Assembly: GCF_003121405.1 (NCBI RefSeq)
Contig: NZ_QBUY01000003.1
Span: forward strand, 186,001-250,000
Reading direction: 5' to 3'
Origin: Paraburkholderia sp. C35
GTDB lineage: Bacteria > Pseudomonadota > Gammaproteobacteria > Burkholderiales > Burkholderiaceae
DNA length: 64,000 bases
Shown here: positions 8,765 to 17,279 of the stretch, one piece after another
Numbering within the stretch: position 1 is the stretch's first letter
How the letters are laid out: every line of letters begins with the position of its first letter
Notes under the pieces: model-generated
Told to the model about the DNA's origin: nothing
What the model saw: only the letters and a program-made list of their open reading frames with translations
Databases searched by the model: none
Position numbers and translations under genes: made by a program

Positions 8765-8899
8765 ATGGAACAGGATAGCAAATTTGCGTATCAGGCCGAT
8801 GCCAAGGTCCGCGACGCGCACGACGAACGCCTGATGGACGAAGCCCTGATGGACACTTTTCCTGCCAGCGACCCCGTCGCGCCGATGCGTTTCGATTGA
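8765..8899 (+). CDS. Small conserved protein with a TFPASDP motif (44 aa)
   Basis: The short frame codes 44 mostly charged residues and ends D-T-F-P-A-S-D-P-V-A-P-M. The pattern F-P-A-S-D-P is shared by a group of very small proteins of unknown function in Proteobacteria, which is why I call it real. GGAGGAAC stands 8 bp before the ATG. It lies alone between a divergent regulator and a LysR gene. No function can be assigned. Confidence 0.6.
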   Translation: MEQDSKFAYQADAKVRDAHDERLMDEALMDTFPASDPVAPMRFD

Positions 8900-8927
8900 G
8901 CGCGAGCATTTGAAGCAAGCTCACGGC

Positions 8928-8959
8928 ACAATATGACGCAATCCAATGCGTCATATTGT
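8928..8959. promoter_or_regulatory. 13-bp-arm inverted repeat in front of the LysR gene
   Basis: Perfect arms ACAATATGACGCA and TGCGTCATATTGT are separated by ATCCAA. The right arm ends 5 bp before the likely ATG of the LysR gene, where a ribosome site would be expected. It could be an autoregulatory operator or an mRNA hairpin over the start. Confidence 0.65.
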
Positions 8960-8964
8960 CTGCC

Positions 8965-9891
8965 ATGGTCCTGAAGAACCTGCTTCGCCGCCTCGACCTC
9001 ACCACGTTGCAACTGTTCATCGCCGTCTACGAGGAAGGCACGCTGACGCGCGCCGCGGAACGCGAGGCCATCGCGGTTTCGGCGGCGAGCAAGCGGTTGC
9101 TCGAACTGGAGCAGGCGGTGAACGCCACGCTATTCCAGCGCAACGCGCGCGGCATGACGCTCACGCCCGCAGGCGAAACGCTGCTGCATCACGCGCGCCG
9201 CGTGATGCGCGGCATCGAGAACATCGGCATCGAACTGGCGGGCCATGCGAGCGGCGTACGCGGCTACGTGCGCATGATGGCGAACCTGTCGGCGATCGTC
9301 GAGTTCCTGCCGGAAGATCTGCGCGCCTTTCTCGGTGTCAACGAGCAGGTGAAGATCGATCTCGAAGAGCGGCCAAGTGGCGGCGTGGTCGAAGCGGTGG
9401 CCGACAGTCTCGCCGATCTCGGCATCTGTTCCGGCGAAGCCGATGCGCGCGGTCTAGAAGTGACGCATTACCGGCACGACAGGCTGTGCGTCGTGATGCG
9501 CGACGATCATCCACTCGCGGGCCGCGAAAGCGTTGCGTTCGACGAGACGCTCGACAGCGATCACGTCGGCCTGCATTCGGCCAGTTCGATCAACGCGCGC
9601 ACGCATATGGCCGCACGCCAGGCGGGCAAGGCGCTGAAGCTGCGCATCCACGTGCCGGGCTTCGATGCCGTGTGCCGGATGGTACAGGCGGGCATGGGCG
9701 TCGGCGTGCTGCCAGTGAACGTGTATCGCATCATGGGCCGGCCGCTGGGCCTCGTTTCCGTCGCGCTGGAAGACGCATGGGCCGAGCGCAATCTGATCAT
9801 CGTCACGCGCGACGCGGCGCGTCTTTCGCCCGTCGCGAAGCTGCTGTTCGACCATCTGCGCACCGTGGAAGCCTTGTCCGGCAAGGCGTAG
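8965..9891 (+). CDS. LysR-family transcriptional regulator
   Basis: The N-terminal winged helix (T-L-Q-L-F-I-A-V-Y-E-E-G-T-L-T-R-A-A-E) is followed by a LysR substrate-binding domain; the protein is 308 residues from the ATG at 8965. A TTG nine bases earlier in the same frame is an alternative start, but neither has a clear ribosome site because of the inverted repeat. The gene lies 110 bp upstream of the CoA-transferase operon on the same strand and is the obvious candidate to control it. The effector is unknown. Confidence 0.88.
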   Translation: MVLKNLLRRLDLTTLQLFIAVYEEGTLTRAAEREAIAVSAASKRLLELEQAVNATLFQRNARGMTLTPAGETLLHHARRVMRGIENIGIELAGHASGVRGYVRMMANLSAIVEFLPEDLRAFLGVNEQVKIDLEERPSGGVVEAVADSLADLGICSGEADARGLEVTHYRHDRLCVVMRDDHPLAGRESVAFDETLDSDHVGLHSASSINARTHMAARQAGKALKLRIHVPGFDAVCRMVQAGMGVGVLPVNVYRIMGRPLGLVSVALEDAWAERNLIIVTRDAARLSPVAKLLFDHLRTVEALSGKA

Positions 9892-9966
9892 CGCGGAGCG
9901 TTCGCGAACCGCGAACGGTCGTTGGCGAATTGCGGTTGGACGCTCCCGCTGCGTCGCTTCTACATT

Positions 9967-9996
9967 TGTCTCCAACCTGAAACAAGATTGGAGACA
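9967..9996. promoter_or_regulatory. Inverted repeat covering the ribosome site of the CoA-transferase gene
   Basis: Perfect 9-bp arms TGTCTCCAA and TTGGAGACA are separated by 12 bp. The right arm contains the GGAG ribosome site of the gene starting at 10002. It could be a LysR-type operator (arms two turns apart) or a hairpin hiding the ribosome site. Confidence 0.5.
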
Positions 9997-10001
9997 GCCT
10001 C

Positions 10002-11195
10002 ATGAGTGGTCCGTTGCAGGGCATTCGCGTCGTCGAAATCGGCACGCTGATCGCCGCGCCATTCGCCGCCCGCCTGCTCGCCGAGTTCGGCGCCGAAGTC
10101 ATCAAGATCGAAGCGCCCGAAACGGGCGATCCGCTGCGCAAATGGCGCAAGCTGCACGAAGGCACCTCGCTCTGGTGGTATCTGCAATCGCGCAACAAAA
10201 AGTCGATCTGCGTGAATCTCAAGTCGCCCGAAGGCGCGGACGTGGTCAAACGTCTCGCTGCCGATGCCGACATCGTCATCGAAAATCTGCGTCCCGGTGC
10301 GCTCGAAAAGCTCGGTTTGGGCTGGGACGTGCTGCACGCGATCAACCCCAAGCTTACGATGGTCCGCATCTCCGGTTATGGGCAAACAGGCCCGTATCGC
10401 GATCGTCCGGGCTTTGGCGCGATCGGCGAAGCGATGGGCGGTATCCGCTACACGACGGGCGATGTCGATGGTGCGCCCGCGCGCGTCGGCGTGAGTCTCG
10501 GCGATTCGCTCGCGTCGCTGCACGGCGTGATCGGCGCGCTGATGTCGGTGTTGCGCGTGAAGACAGGGCAGGGCGATGGACAGATCGTCGATGTGTCGCT
10601 GGTCGAAAGCGTGTTCAACCTGATGGAAAGCCTCGTGCCCGAATACGACCTGCTCGGTCACGTGCGCGAGCGCAGCGGCGGCGCGTTGCCGGGCATTGCG
10701 CCGTCGAACACGTATCGCACGGAAGACGGCGGCTTTGTGGTGATCGCTGGCAATAGCGATCCGATTTTCAAACGGCTGATGCAGGTGATCGGGCGTCCCG
10801 ATCTCGCCGATGATCCCGCGCTCGCCCGCAATGATGGCCGTGTCGCGCAGAACGCGATGCTCGATGCCGCGATCACCGCATGGACTTCGCATCATTCGAT
10901 CGACGATGTGCTTGCCGCGCTCGAAAGCGCCGAAGTGCCGTCGGGTCGCATCTATTCGGTCGCGGACATCGTTGCCGATCCTCATTACCAGGCGCGCGAG
11001 ATGTTGCTGAAGGCCGACTTGCCGGGCGGCGCATCGGTGAAGATGCCGGGCATCGTGCCGAAGCTGTCGGCGACGCCGGGCGAAGTGCGCTGGCAAGGTC
11101 CGGCGCTCGGCGAACATACGTCGAGCGTACTGGCCGATCTGGGTTACGCGCAAAGCGAAATCGAGCGGCTGCGCCGCGAAGGAGCTGTGCAATGA
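10002..11195 (+). CDS. Family III (CaiB/BaiF) CoA-transferase
   Basis: The 397-residue protein has the interlocked-dimer CoA-transferase fold signature: G-I-R-V-V-E-I-G at the start, the catalytic Asp in G-V-S-L-G-D-S-L (D168), and P-G-F-G-A nearby. These enzymes move CoA between organic acids such as succinate, itaconate, oxalate or citramalate. The stop overlaps the next start (ATGA). Paired with a lyase for a hydroxymethyl-type acyl-CoA, it probably activates a C5-C6 hydroxy-dicarboxylate for cleavage; this is inference. Confidence 0.9.
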   Translation: MSGPLQGIRVVEIGTLIAAPFAARLLAEFGAEVIKIEAPETGDPLRKWRKLHEGTSLWWYLQSRNKKSICVNLKSPEGADVVKRLAADADIVIENLRPGALEKLGLGWDVLHAINPKLTMVRISGYGQTGPYRDRPGFGAIGEAMGGIRYTTGDVDGAPARVGVSLGDSLASLHGVIGALMSVLRVKTGQGDGQIVDVSLVESVFNLMESLVPEYDLLGHVRERSGGALPGIAPSNTYRTEDGGFVVIAGNSDPIFKRLMQVIGRPDLADDPALARNDGRVAQNAMLDAAITAWTSHHSIDDVLAALESAEVPSGRIYSVADIVADPHYQAREMLLKADLPGGASVKMPGIVPKLSATPGEVRWQGPALGEHTSSVLADLGYAQSEIERLRREGAVQ

Positions 11196-12142
11196 ACTTC
11201 GATAACGACATGCAGTTCGACAAACTGATCGTGCAGGAAGTCGCGCCGCGCGATGGCCTGCAGATCGAGCCAACATGGGTCGAAACAGCCGACAAGATCG
11301 CGCTGATCGATCAACTATCGACGGCGGGTTTCACGCGCATCGAGGCGGGTTCGTTCGTCTCGCCGAAAGCGATTCCCGCGCTGCGCGATGGCGAAGCGGT
11401 GTTCACGCAGATCCAGCGCCGCGAAGGCGTGATCTTCGTCGCGCTGGTGCCGAACGTGAAGGGCGCGGAGCGCGCGCTGAACGCTCGCGCCGATGAATTG
11501 AACCTCGTGATGTCCGCGAGCCAGACGCACAATCGCGCGAACATGCGCATGAGCTGCGAAGCATCGCTCGATGCATTCACCGACATCGTGCGGCTCGCGA
11601 AGCATTTTCCTGCTTCATTGAATGCGACGGTCGCGACCGCATTCGGCTGTCCGTTCGAAGGCAAGATCGACGAAGACCGCGTCGTGTCGATCGTCGATAC
11701 GTACCGTGAAATGGGCATCAACGGCATCACACTCGCCGATACGACGGGCATGGCGAATCCGCGTCAGGTCGCGCGGCTCGTCACGCGCGTGCTGCAACGT
11801 GTGCCTGCCGAAGCACTCACGCTGCACTTCCACAACACGCGCGGACTCGGACTCGCCAACGTGCTGGCGGCATATGAAGTGGGCGCGCGCCGCTTCGATG
11901 CAGCGCTTGGCGGACTCGGCGGTTGTCCATTCGCACCGGGCGCGTCGGGCAACATCTGCACGGAAGATCTCGTGAACATGTGCGACGAAATGGGCATTCC
12001 CACGGGCATCGACCTGCAAAAGCTGATCGCGCTGTCGCGCACTTTACCCGCGCTGCTCGGCCACGACGTGCCGGGCCAGTTGATGAAAGCAGGCCGCAAC
12101 TGCGATGTGCACCCCGTACCGGATTACGTGCACGCCATCTGA
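11192..12142 (+). CDS. Hydroxymethylglutaryl-CoA lyase-like enzyme
   Basis: The 316-residue TIM-barrel protein has the HMG-CoA lyase set of residues: R20-D21 in R-D-G-L-Q, the metal-binding H212 and H214 (H-F-H-N), the signature G-G-C-P-F-A-P-G with C245, and N254. This family cleaves 3-hydroxy-3-methylglutaryl-CoA to acetyl-CoA and acetoacetate; some members act on citramalyl-CoA or related esters. The ATG overlaps the CoA-transferase stop by 4 bp, so the two are translationally coupled. Confidence 0.9.
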   Translation: MNFDNDMQFDKLIVQEVAPRDGLQIEPTWVETADKIALIDQLSTAGFTRIEAGSFVSPKAIPALRDGEAVFTQIQRREGVIFVALVPNVKGAERALNARADELNLVMSASQTHNRANMRMSCEASLDAFTDIVRLAKHFPASLNATVATAFGCPFEGKIDEDRVVSIVDTYREMGINGITLADTTGMANPRQVARLVTRVLQRVPAEALTLHFHNTRGLGLANVLAAYEVGARRFDAALGGLGGCPFAPGASGNICTEDLVNMCDEMGIPTGIDLQKLIALSRTLPALLGHDVPGQLMKAGRNCDVHPVPDYVHAI

Positions 12143-12168
12143 ACTTCATTCACCCGAACAACATCGAC

Positions 12169-12189
12169 AGCCGGACGACGAATCCGGCT
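12169..12189 (+). other. Short intercistronic hairpin
   Basis: AGCCGGA and TCCGGCT pair around a 7-nt loop between the lyase and transporter genes. There is no T-tract, so it is more likely an mRNA-stability or processing element than a terminator, if it matters at all. Confidence 0.35.
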
Positions 12190-12205
12190 CAACCAGGAGA
12201 CAAGC

Positions 12206-13549
12206 ATGAGCACACCAGGCGCAGTGGCGGCAGGCGGCCGCGACGACAAGCTGACGGCAACCGCCGACATCATCAAAAAGGTCACGTGGCGGCTGATGCC
12301 GCTCATCATGATCTGTTATCTGTTCGCGTTCTTCGACCGCATCAACATCAGCTTTGCGAAGTTTCAGCTGCAAAGCGATCTCGGCTTTTCCGACACCGCG
12401 TATGGACTCGGCGCGAGTCTGTTCGTGATCGGCTACGTGCTGTTCGAAGTGCCCAGCAATATGCTGCTGTACAAGGTCGGTGCGCGTAAGTGGATCGCGC
12501 GGATCATGATTTCGTGGGGTCTTGCGACAGCCGCGATGGTGTTCGTGCAGAACGAATGGCAGTTCTACGGGCTGCGCTTCGTGATCGGCGCGATGGAAGC
12601 GGGCTTCGCGCCGGGCGTGCTCTACTATCTGACGCTGTGGTTTCCGGCGAGCTATCGCGGTCGCGTGACGTCGCTGCTGTTCCTTGCGTCGGCATTCTCG
12701 GGTCTGGTTGGCGCGCCGCTGTCGGGTCTCGTGCTTGGTCAGATGGATGGCGTGTTCGGTATTCGCGGCTGGCACTGGCTGTTCCTGCTCGGTGGTCTGC
12801 CTTGCATCGTGCTCGGCATTCTCGTGCTGAAAGTACTGAAGGATCGCATCGAAGACGCGGGCTGGCTGTCGCCTGCCGAGAAGACCTATCTGTCGAGCCA
12901 GATCGCGCAACAGGCGCAGCCGACCACGCAGGGTCATTCGCTGCTCGGCGCGATCCGCACGCCTGGTTTTCTGACACTCGGTCTGATCTACTTCCTGATT
13001 CAGATTGCTTCATACGGTCTCAACTTCTGGGCGCCGCATCTGATCCGCAGCGCAGGCACGCAAAATCCGACGATTATCGGTTTGCTCACGGCTGTGCCCT
13101 ATATTTGCGGTGCAATCTGCATGGTGGTGGTGGGGCGTTTGTCGGATGCGTCGGGTGAGCGTCGCAAGTTTGTGAGCGCGCTGCTCGTGATGGCTGCCGT
13201 CGGCTTCTTTGCCGCAGGCTACTTCGACAAGCAGACGACGATGCTCGTCGTCGCACTCGCTGTGCTCGGCGCTGGCGTGATCGCGTCGATCCCCGCGTTC
13301 TGGGCGTTGCCGCCGAAGCTCGTGACGGGTGCAGGCGCAGCAGGTGGCATCGCGTTGATCAATACGCTGGGGCAGTTGGGCGGTATCGTCAGCCCGGTGA
13401 TGGTGGGGCGTGTGCGCGACGTGACGGGCAGCACGACGCCGGCGTTGTATGTGATCGGCGGGTTGAGCCTGATCTGCGCGCTGATCATTCTGTACGGTCT
13501 GCCGCAATCGCTGCGCGAGAAAGACAACACGGGGCGCGCTGGCGCGTGA
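12206..13549 (+). CDS. MFS transporter, anion:cation symporter family
   Basis: The 447-residue protein has 12 predicted membrane helices. It opens with R-L-M-P-L-I-M-I-C-Y-L and F-F-D-R-I-N-I-S-F-A-K, the D-R-x-N motif of ACS-family carriers (phthalate, tartrate, glucarate, allantoate). Imported substrates are organic anions. ATG follows CAGGAGACAAGC. It closes the operon with the CoA-transferase and lyase, so it probably imports their dicarboxylate-type substrate. Confidence 0.88.
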   Translation: MSTPGAVAAGGRDDKLTATADIIKKVTWRLMPLIMICYLFAFFDRINISFAKFQLQSDLGFSDTAYGLGASLFVIGYVLFEVPSNMLLYKVGARKWIARIMISWGLATAAMVFVQNEWQFYGLRFVIGAMEAGFAPGVLYYLTLWFPASYRGRVTSLLFLASAFSGLVGAPLSGLVLGQMDGVFGIRGWHWLFLLGGLPCIVLGILVLKVLKDRIEDAGWLSPAEKTYLSSQIAQQAQPTTQGHSLLGAIRTPGFLTLGLIYFLIQIASYGLNFWAPHLIRSAGTQNPTIIGLLTAVPYICGAICMVVVGRLSDASGERRKFVSALLVMAAVGFFAAGYFDKQTTMLVVALAVLGAGVIASIPAFWALPPKLVTGAGAAGGIALINTLGQLGGIVSPVMVGRVRDVTGSTTPALYVIGGLSLICALIILYGLPQSLREKDNTGRAGA

Positions 13550-13570
13550 TGGCGCGATGATGAGGCAATA

Positions 13571-13601
13571 AAAAACGCACGGCTCGATGCCGTGCGTTTT
13601 T
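13571..13601. terminator. Bidirectional rho-independent terminator
   Basis: Perfect 13-bp arms AAAAACGCACGGC and GCCGTGCGTTTTT surround a TCGAT loop between two convergent genes. A-runs and T-runs on either side make it work in both directions, ending the transporter operon and the GntR gene. Confidence 0.93.
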
Positions 13602-13628
13602 GCTTTTGGGCCTTTAAACAGGCCCTAT

Positions 13629-14354
13629 TCAAGCTTTCAGTTTCGCCGCCGCTGCATCTTCACGCGACTGCACTTGCAACACCGCATCGCGTTTATCGAG
13701 CAAATGCTGACGCAAGATCGTGCTCAAACGCTTGCCGTCGCGTGCTTCGAGTGCCTTGAGCATTTCGTCGTGGTCGTGAATCGCGCTGTCCCACTTTGGA
13801 ATCTGGAAGTTCGAACGAAAGCGCAGCGCCTGCAAACGCCGGTTCACAGCGATATACGTCTGACGCAGTGCCGAGTTGCGCGCGGCTTCGTTGATCTTGT
13901 CGTGAATCGCCTGATTGCGGCTGTAGTAACCGGCCAGATCATTCTGCGCGCGGCACGCGAGCATCGCGTAATGCAGCGCCTTGATCTCGGCCAGTTCGAC
14001 AGCCGTCATCCGTTCCGCAGCCAGTTCGCCTGAAAACGCTTCGAGTCCGCTCATCAATTCGAAGGTTTCGCGCAGTTCCGCTTCGTCCATCTTCGACACG
14101 GACGCGCCGCGATTCGGCTCGATATCGATCAAGCCTTCCGCCGCGAGCACTTTCAGCGCCTCGCGCAACGGCGTGCGCGAAATGCCGAGTGTTTCGCACA
14201 GTTCGCGTTCGTTCAGTTTCTTGCCCGGTTCCAGCACGCCTTCCACGATAAAGCGCCGGATATGTTCGACCACCGTGTCGTGCAAACGCTGGCGTTCGAC
14301 CTTCGGCATCAGCGGAGGCGGCGTCAGGCCTGCTTCAATGTCCGAATTTTGCAT
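13629..14354 (-). CDS. GntR-family (FadR/FCD type) regulator
   Basis: The start chosen is the ATG at 14354 (M-Q-N-S-D), giving 241 residues; an upstream extension has no family content. An N-terminal winged helix (L-H-D-T-V-V-E-H-I-R-R-F to S-R-T-P-L-R-E-A-L) is followed by an all-helical FCD domain (about 105-230). Such regulators repress catabolic operons until a carboxylate binds. The start codon sits inside a TTTTGCATACAAAA palindrome that recurs in front of the divergent aminotransferase gene. Autoregulation and control of that operon are strongly suggested. Confidence 0.92.
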   Translation of the reverse strand: MQNSDIEAGLTPPPLMPKVERQRLHDTVVEHIRRFIVEGVLEPGKKLNERELCETLGISRTPLREALKVLAAEGLIDIEPNRGASVSKMDEAELRETFELMSGLEAFSGELAAERMTAVELAEIKALHYAMLACRAQNDLAGYYSRNQAIHDKINEAARNSALRQTYIAVNRRLQALRFRSNFQIPKWDSAIHDHDEMLKALEARDGKRLSTILRQHLLDKRDAVLQVQSREDAAAAKLKA

Positions 14355-14360
14355 ACAAAA
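14347..14360. promoter_or_regulatory. GntR operator copy 1, over the regulator's own start codon
   Basis: TTTTGCATACAAAA is a 14-bp palindrome with one imperfect pair. It differs by one base from the palindrome 103 bp to the right. Its bottom strand contains the ATG of the GntR gene, so bound regulator would block its own expression. Confidence 0.7.
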
Positions 14361-14462
14361 ACCCTCAAGCACGATTTGAACCGATTTTAAAGCATGCGAC
14401 CCGCTATGTGGGTGCGAGGGTAAACACCGCCTTGGGATTGTCACGAATCGGCTGTTATAGTT

Positions 14463-14476
14463 TTTTGCATGCAAAA
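14463..14476. promoter_or_regulatory. GntR operator copy 2, in front of the aminotransferase operon
   Basis: TTTTGCATGCAAAA is a perfect 14-bp palindrome ending 21 bp before the aminotransferase ATG and just upstream of its GAGGAG ribosome site. It is placed to repress the four-gene operon. Confidence 0.72.
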
Positions 14477-14497
14477 TTCAATCGAGGAGATAGACCG

Positions 14498-15718
14498 ATG
14501 CTGAAGCTCGACTTTCATCCCGCAGGCCGCCACTTTTTGCAGATTCCCGGTCCGAGCCCCGTGCCCGACCGCATTCTGCGAGCCATGAGCTATCCGACCA
14601 TCGACCATCGCGGGCCGGAGTTCGGCGCGCTGGGTCTGAAAGTGCTGGACGGCATCAAGAAGATCTTCAAGACGCAGCAGCCGGTGGTGATCTACCCGGC
14701 GTCGGGGACGGGCGCGTGGGAAGCCGCGCTGTCGAACACGCTGAGCCCCGGCGATCACGTGCTGATGTTCGAGACAGGCCACTTCGCCACGCTGTGGAAG
14801 AAGATGGCCGAGAACCTCGGCCTGAAGCCCGAGTTTCTCGGTTTGCCGGGTATCGAAGGCTGGCGGCGCGGCGTGCAGCCGCAAATGATCGAAGCACGCT
14901 TGCGTGAAGACACGCAGCATTCGATCAAGGCCGTGTGCGTCGTGCACAACGAAACCTCGACGGGCGTCACATCGGATATCGCTGCCGTGCGCCGCGCCAT
15001 CGATGCAGCGGGCCATCCGGCGCTGCTGCTGGTCGATACGATTTCGGGCCTCGCGTGCGCCGACTATCGTCATGACGAATGGGGCGTGGACGTGACCGTT
15101 TCCGGTTCGCAGAAGGGCTTGATGCTGCCGCCGGGCATCAGCTTCAATGCCGTGTCGCAGAAGGCGATCGAAGCGGGCAAGCAGGCGAAGCTGCCGCGCG
15201 CGTTCTGGGACTGGACCGAAATCATCGAAATGAACAAGAGCGGCTACTGGCCGTACACGCCGAACACGAACCTGCTGTACGGGCTGTATGAAGCGCTGGA
15301 GATGATTCTCGGCGAAGGGCTCGACAACGTGTTCGCGCGTCACGACCGTCTCGCAGAAGCATGCCGCCGCGCAGTGCGTGCGTGGGGCCTCGAGATTCAA
15401 TGCGCCGATCCTTCCGTCTATAGCCCGGTTCTGACGGGCGTGATGATGCCCGAAGGCATCGACGCCGATGCCGTGCGCAAGGTGATTTACGAGCGCTTCG
15501 ACATGTCGCTCGGTACGGGCCTCGGCAAGATGAAGGGGCGCATGTTCCGCATCGGGCATCTGGGCGACTGCAACGATCTCACGCTGATGGCGACGCTTGC
15601 GGGTGTCGAAATGGGCTTGCAGATCGCAGGCGTACCGGTTGCCGCGAGCGGCCTGCCTGCCGCGATGGAGTTCCTGATGTCGCAGCCCGGCGCAACGAAG
15701 CTCAAGGCAGCCGCGTAA
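14498..15718 (+). CDS. Serine-glyoxylate-type aminotransferase (class V, PLP)
   Basis: The 406-residue protein matches class V aminotransferases of the SgaA/AGXT type. It opens with I-P-G-P-S-P-V-P-D, has Y-P-A-S-G-T-G-A-W-E for the cofactor phosphate and V-S-G-S-Q-K-G with K206 as the PLP lysine, and ends with G-H-L-G-D-C-N-D. Relatives convert serine plus glyoxylate to hydroxypyruvate plus glycine. ATG at 14498 has GAGGAG upstream. The neighbours (importer, hydratase, FAD/Fe-S oxidoreductase) do not form a standard serine cycle, so another amino donor is possible. Confidence 0.88.
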   Translation: MLKLDFHPAGRHFLQIPGPSPVPDRILRAMSYPTIDHRGPEFGALGLKVLDGIKKIFKTQQPVVIYPASGTGAWEAALSNTLSPGDHVLMFETGHFATLWKKMAENLGLKPEFLGLPGIEGWRRGVQPQMIEARLREDTQHSIKAVCVVHNETSTGVTSDIAAVRRAIDAAGHPALLLVDTISGLACADYRHDEWGVDVTVSGSQKGLMLPPGISFNAVSQKAIEAGKQAKLPRAFWDWTEIIEMNKSGYWPYTPNTNLLYGLYEALEMILGEGLDNVFARHDRLAEACRRAVRAWGLEIQCADPSVYSPVLTGVMMPEGIDADAVRKVIYERFDMSLGTGLGKMKGRMFRIGHLGDCNDLTLMATLAGVEMGLQIAGVPVAASGLPAAMEFLMSQPGATKLKAAA

Positions 15719-15969
15719 GCAGCCTCACGACAGGCAGACGGCGAAGGCAGCACCACATCGCTCCCTTCGCCGCAGAGACACCTAAGCAGCACCTACGCAT
15801 CACCCACGCGCCCGGCCAGCGCGACGCACAGCATCGAACAGAAAGACAAAGACACAAACGAACCACAAACGCGACCAACGCCAACGGCAGACCCTGCGGT
15901 AGGCGGCTCGCGCGGCATGAAGGCGAACACGCCGTGTGAATGCCCATCCGCCAGAAACGGAGACAGACG

Positions 15970-17256
15970 ATGAAGCGGTTTCGTGTGACCAGTGCGAGCA
16001 GTATCGTTCTATTGATGCTATGCATCATGTACTTCATCACCTACCTTGACCGCGTCAACGTCAGCACGGCAGCAGCGGGCTTCGGCAAGGAGTTTCATCT
16101 TTCGCATACGGAAATCGGCCTTGTTTTCTCGGCTTTTGCGTATCCGTATCTCGTGTTTCAGATTATCGGCGGCTGGGTCAGTGACAAGTTTGGCGCGAAA
16201 CGCACGCTGATTGCGTGCGGCGCAATCTGGGCGGTTGCTACGCTGCTGACGGGTTTTGCAGGCGGGCTGGTTTCGCTGCTCCTCGCTCGCGTGCTGCTCG
16301 GCTTTGGCGAAGGCGCAACCTTTCCGGCTGCAACGGCTGCGATGTCGCGCTGGGTCGCGAAAGAGAAGCGCGGCTTTGCGCAGGGCATCACGCACGCTGC
16401 GGCACGGATCGGTAATGCGGTCGCGCCTGGCGTGATCGTGCTGGTGATGACGACATGGGGCTGGCGCGAATCGTTCTATATCTGCGGTGCATTCAGTCTG
16501 TTGTGGGTCGTGGTGTGGGCGATGACCTTCACCGAGTATCCGAAAGAACATCGCCGTATCACGCAAGCCGAACTCGATATCTTGCCGCCGCCGAAGGCGA
16601 AGATGGCGAACGTGCCGTGGAAAGCATTGTTCAAACGCATGACGCCTGTGACCATCGTGTACTTCTGCTATGGCTGGACGTTGTGGCTGTTTCTCAGCTG
16701 GATTCCGCAGTACTTCCTGCATAGCTATCACCTCGATCTGAAGAAGTCGGCAGTGTTTGCTTCGGCTGTGTTCTTCGCAGGCGTGATCGGCGATACGCTC
16801 GGCGGCATCGTCACCGACAAGGTCTTCGAGCGCACCGGCAACCTTCGCCGCGCACGCAGCTGGATGGTGTCGATCTGCATGCTGCTCACGCTCGCGTCGC
16901 TCGTGCCGTTGATGTTCACGCACAACCTGTATGTATCGATGGTGTGTCTGTCGGCGGGCTTCTTCTTCGCCGAAATGACGATCGGCCCGATGTGGGCGAT
17001 CCCTATGGACATCGCGCCGGAATACTCGGGCACCGCAAGCGGCATGATGAACACGGGTTCGGCGCTTGCCGCGATCATCTCGCCTGTGCTGTCGGGTTAT
17101 CTGATCGACACATTTGGCAGCTGGGAATTGCCGTTCGCGGGCAGCATGCTGCTGATGGCGATCGGCGTCGTGCTCGCATTCCGCATGCAGCCGGAAAGCC
17201 GCTTCGCAGTCGGCAGTGAACCGACGGCACAGCCCGCCACGCATTTGAATGCCTAA
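15970..17256 (+). CDS. MFS transporter, glucarate/phthalate-like (ACS family)
   Basis: From the ATG at 15970 (GGAG upstream) the product has 428 residues and 12 membrane helices. It has the ACS motif Y-L-D-R-V-N-V-S and W-G-W-R-E-S-F after helix 5. Members import sugar acids and other organic anions. The 250 bp before it carry no gene that I can support and it probably shares the operon with the aminotransferase upstream. The substrate is likely a compound processed by the three flanking enzymes. Confidence 0.88.
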   Translation: MKRFRVTSASSIVLLMLCIMYFITYLDRVNVSTAAAGFGKEFHLSHTEIGLVFSAFAYPYLVFQIIGGWVSDKFGAKRTLIACGAIWAVATLLTGFAGGLVSLLLARVLLGFGEGATFPAATAAMSRWVAKEKRGFAQGITHAAARIGNAVAPGVIVLVMTTWGWRESFYICGAFSLLWVVVWAMTFTEYPKEHRRITQAELDILPPPKAKMANVPWKALFKRMTPVTIVYFCYGWTLWLFLSWIPQYFLHSYHLDLKKSAVFASAVFFAGVIGDTLGGIVTDKVFERTGNLRRARSWMVSICMLLTLASLVPLMFTHNLYVSMVCLSAGFFFAEMTIGPMWAIPMDIAPEYSGTASGMMNTGSALAAIISPVLSGYLIDTFGSWELPFAGSMLLMAIGVVLAFRMQPESRFAVGSEPTAQPATHLNA

Positions 17257-17279
17257 CTCTCGCTAACGTTTGACTGATC

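Noticed and set aside
9960..11276. 438-codon minus-strand frame opposite the CoA-transferase
   Set aside because: Same reason: Arg/His-rich shadow of a gene with a conserved active site.
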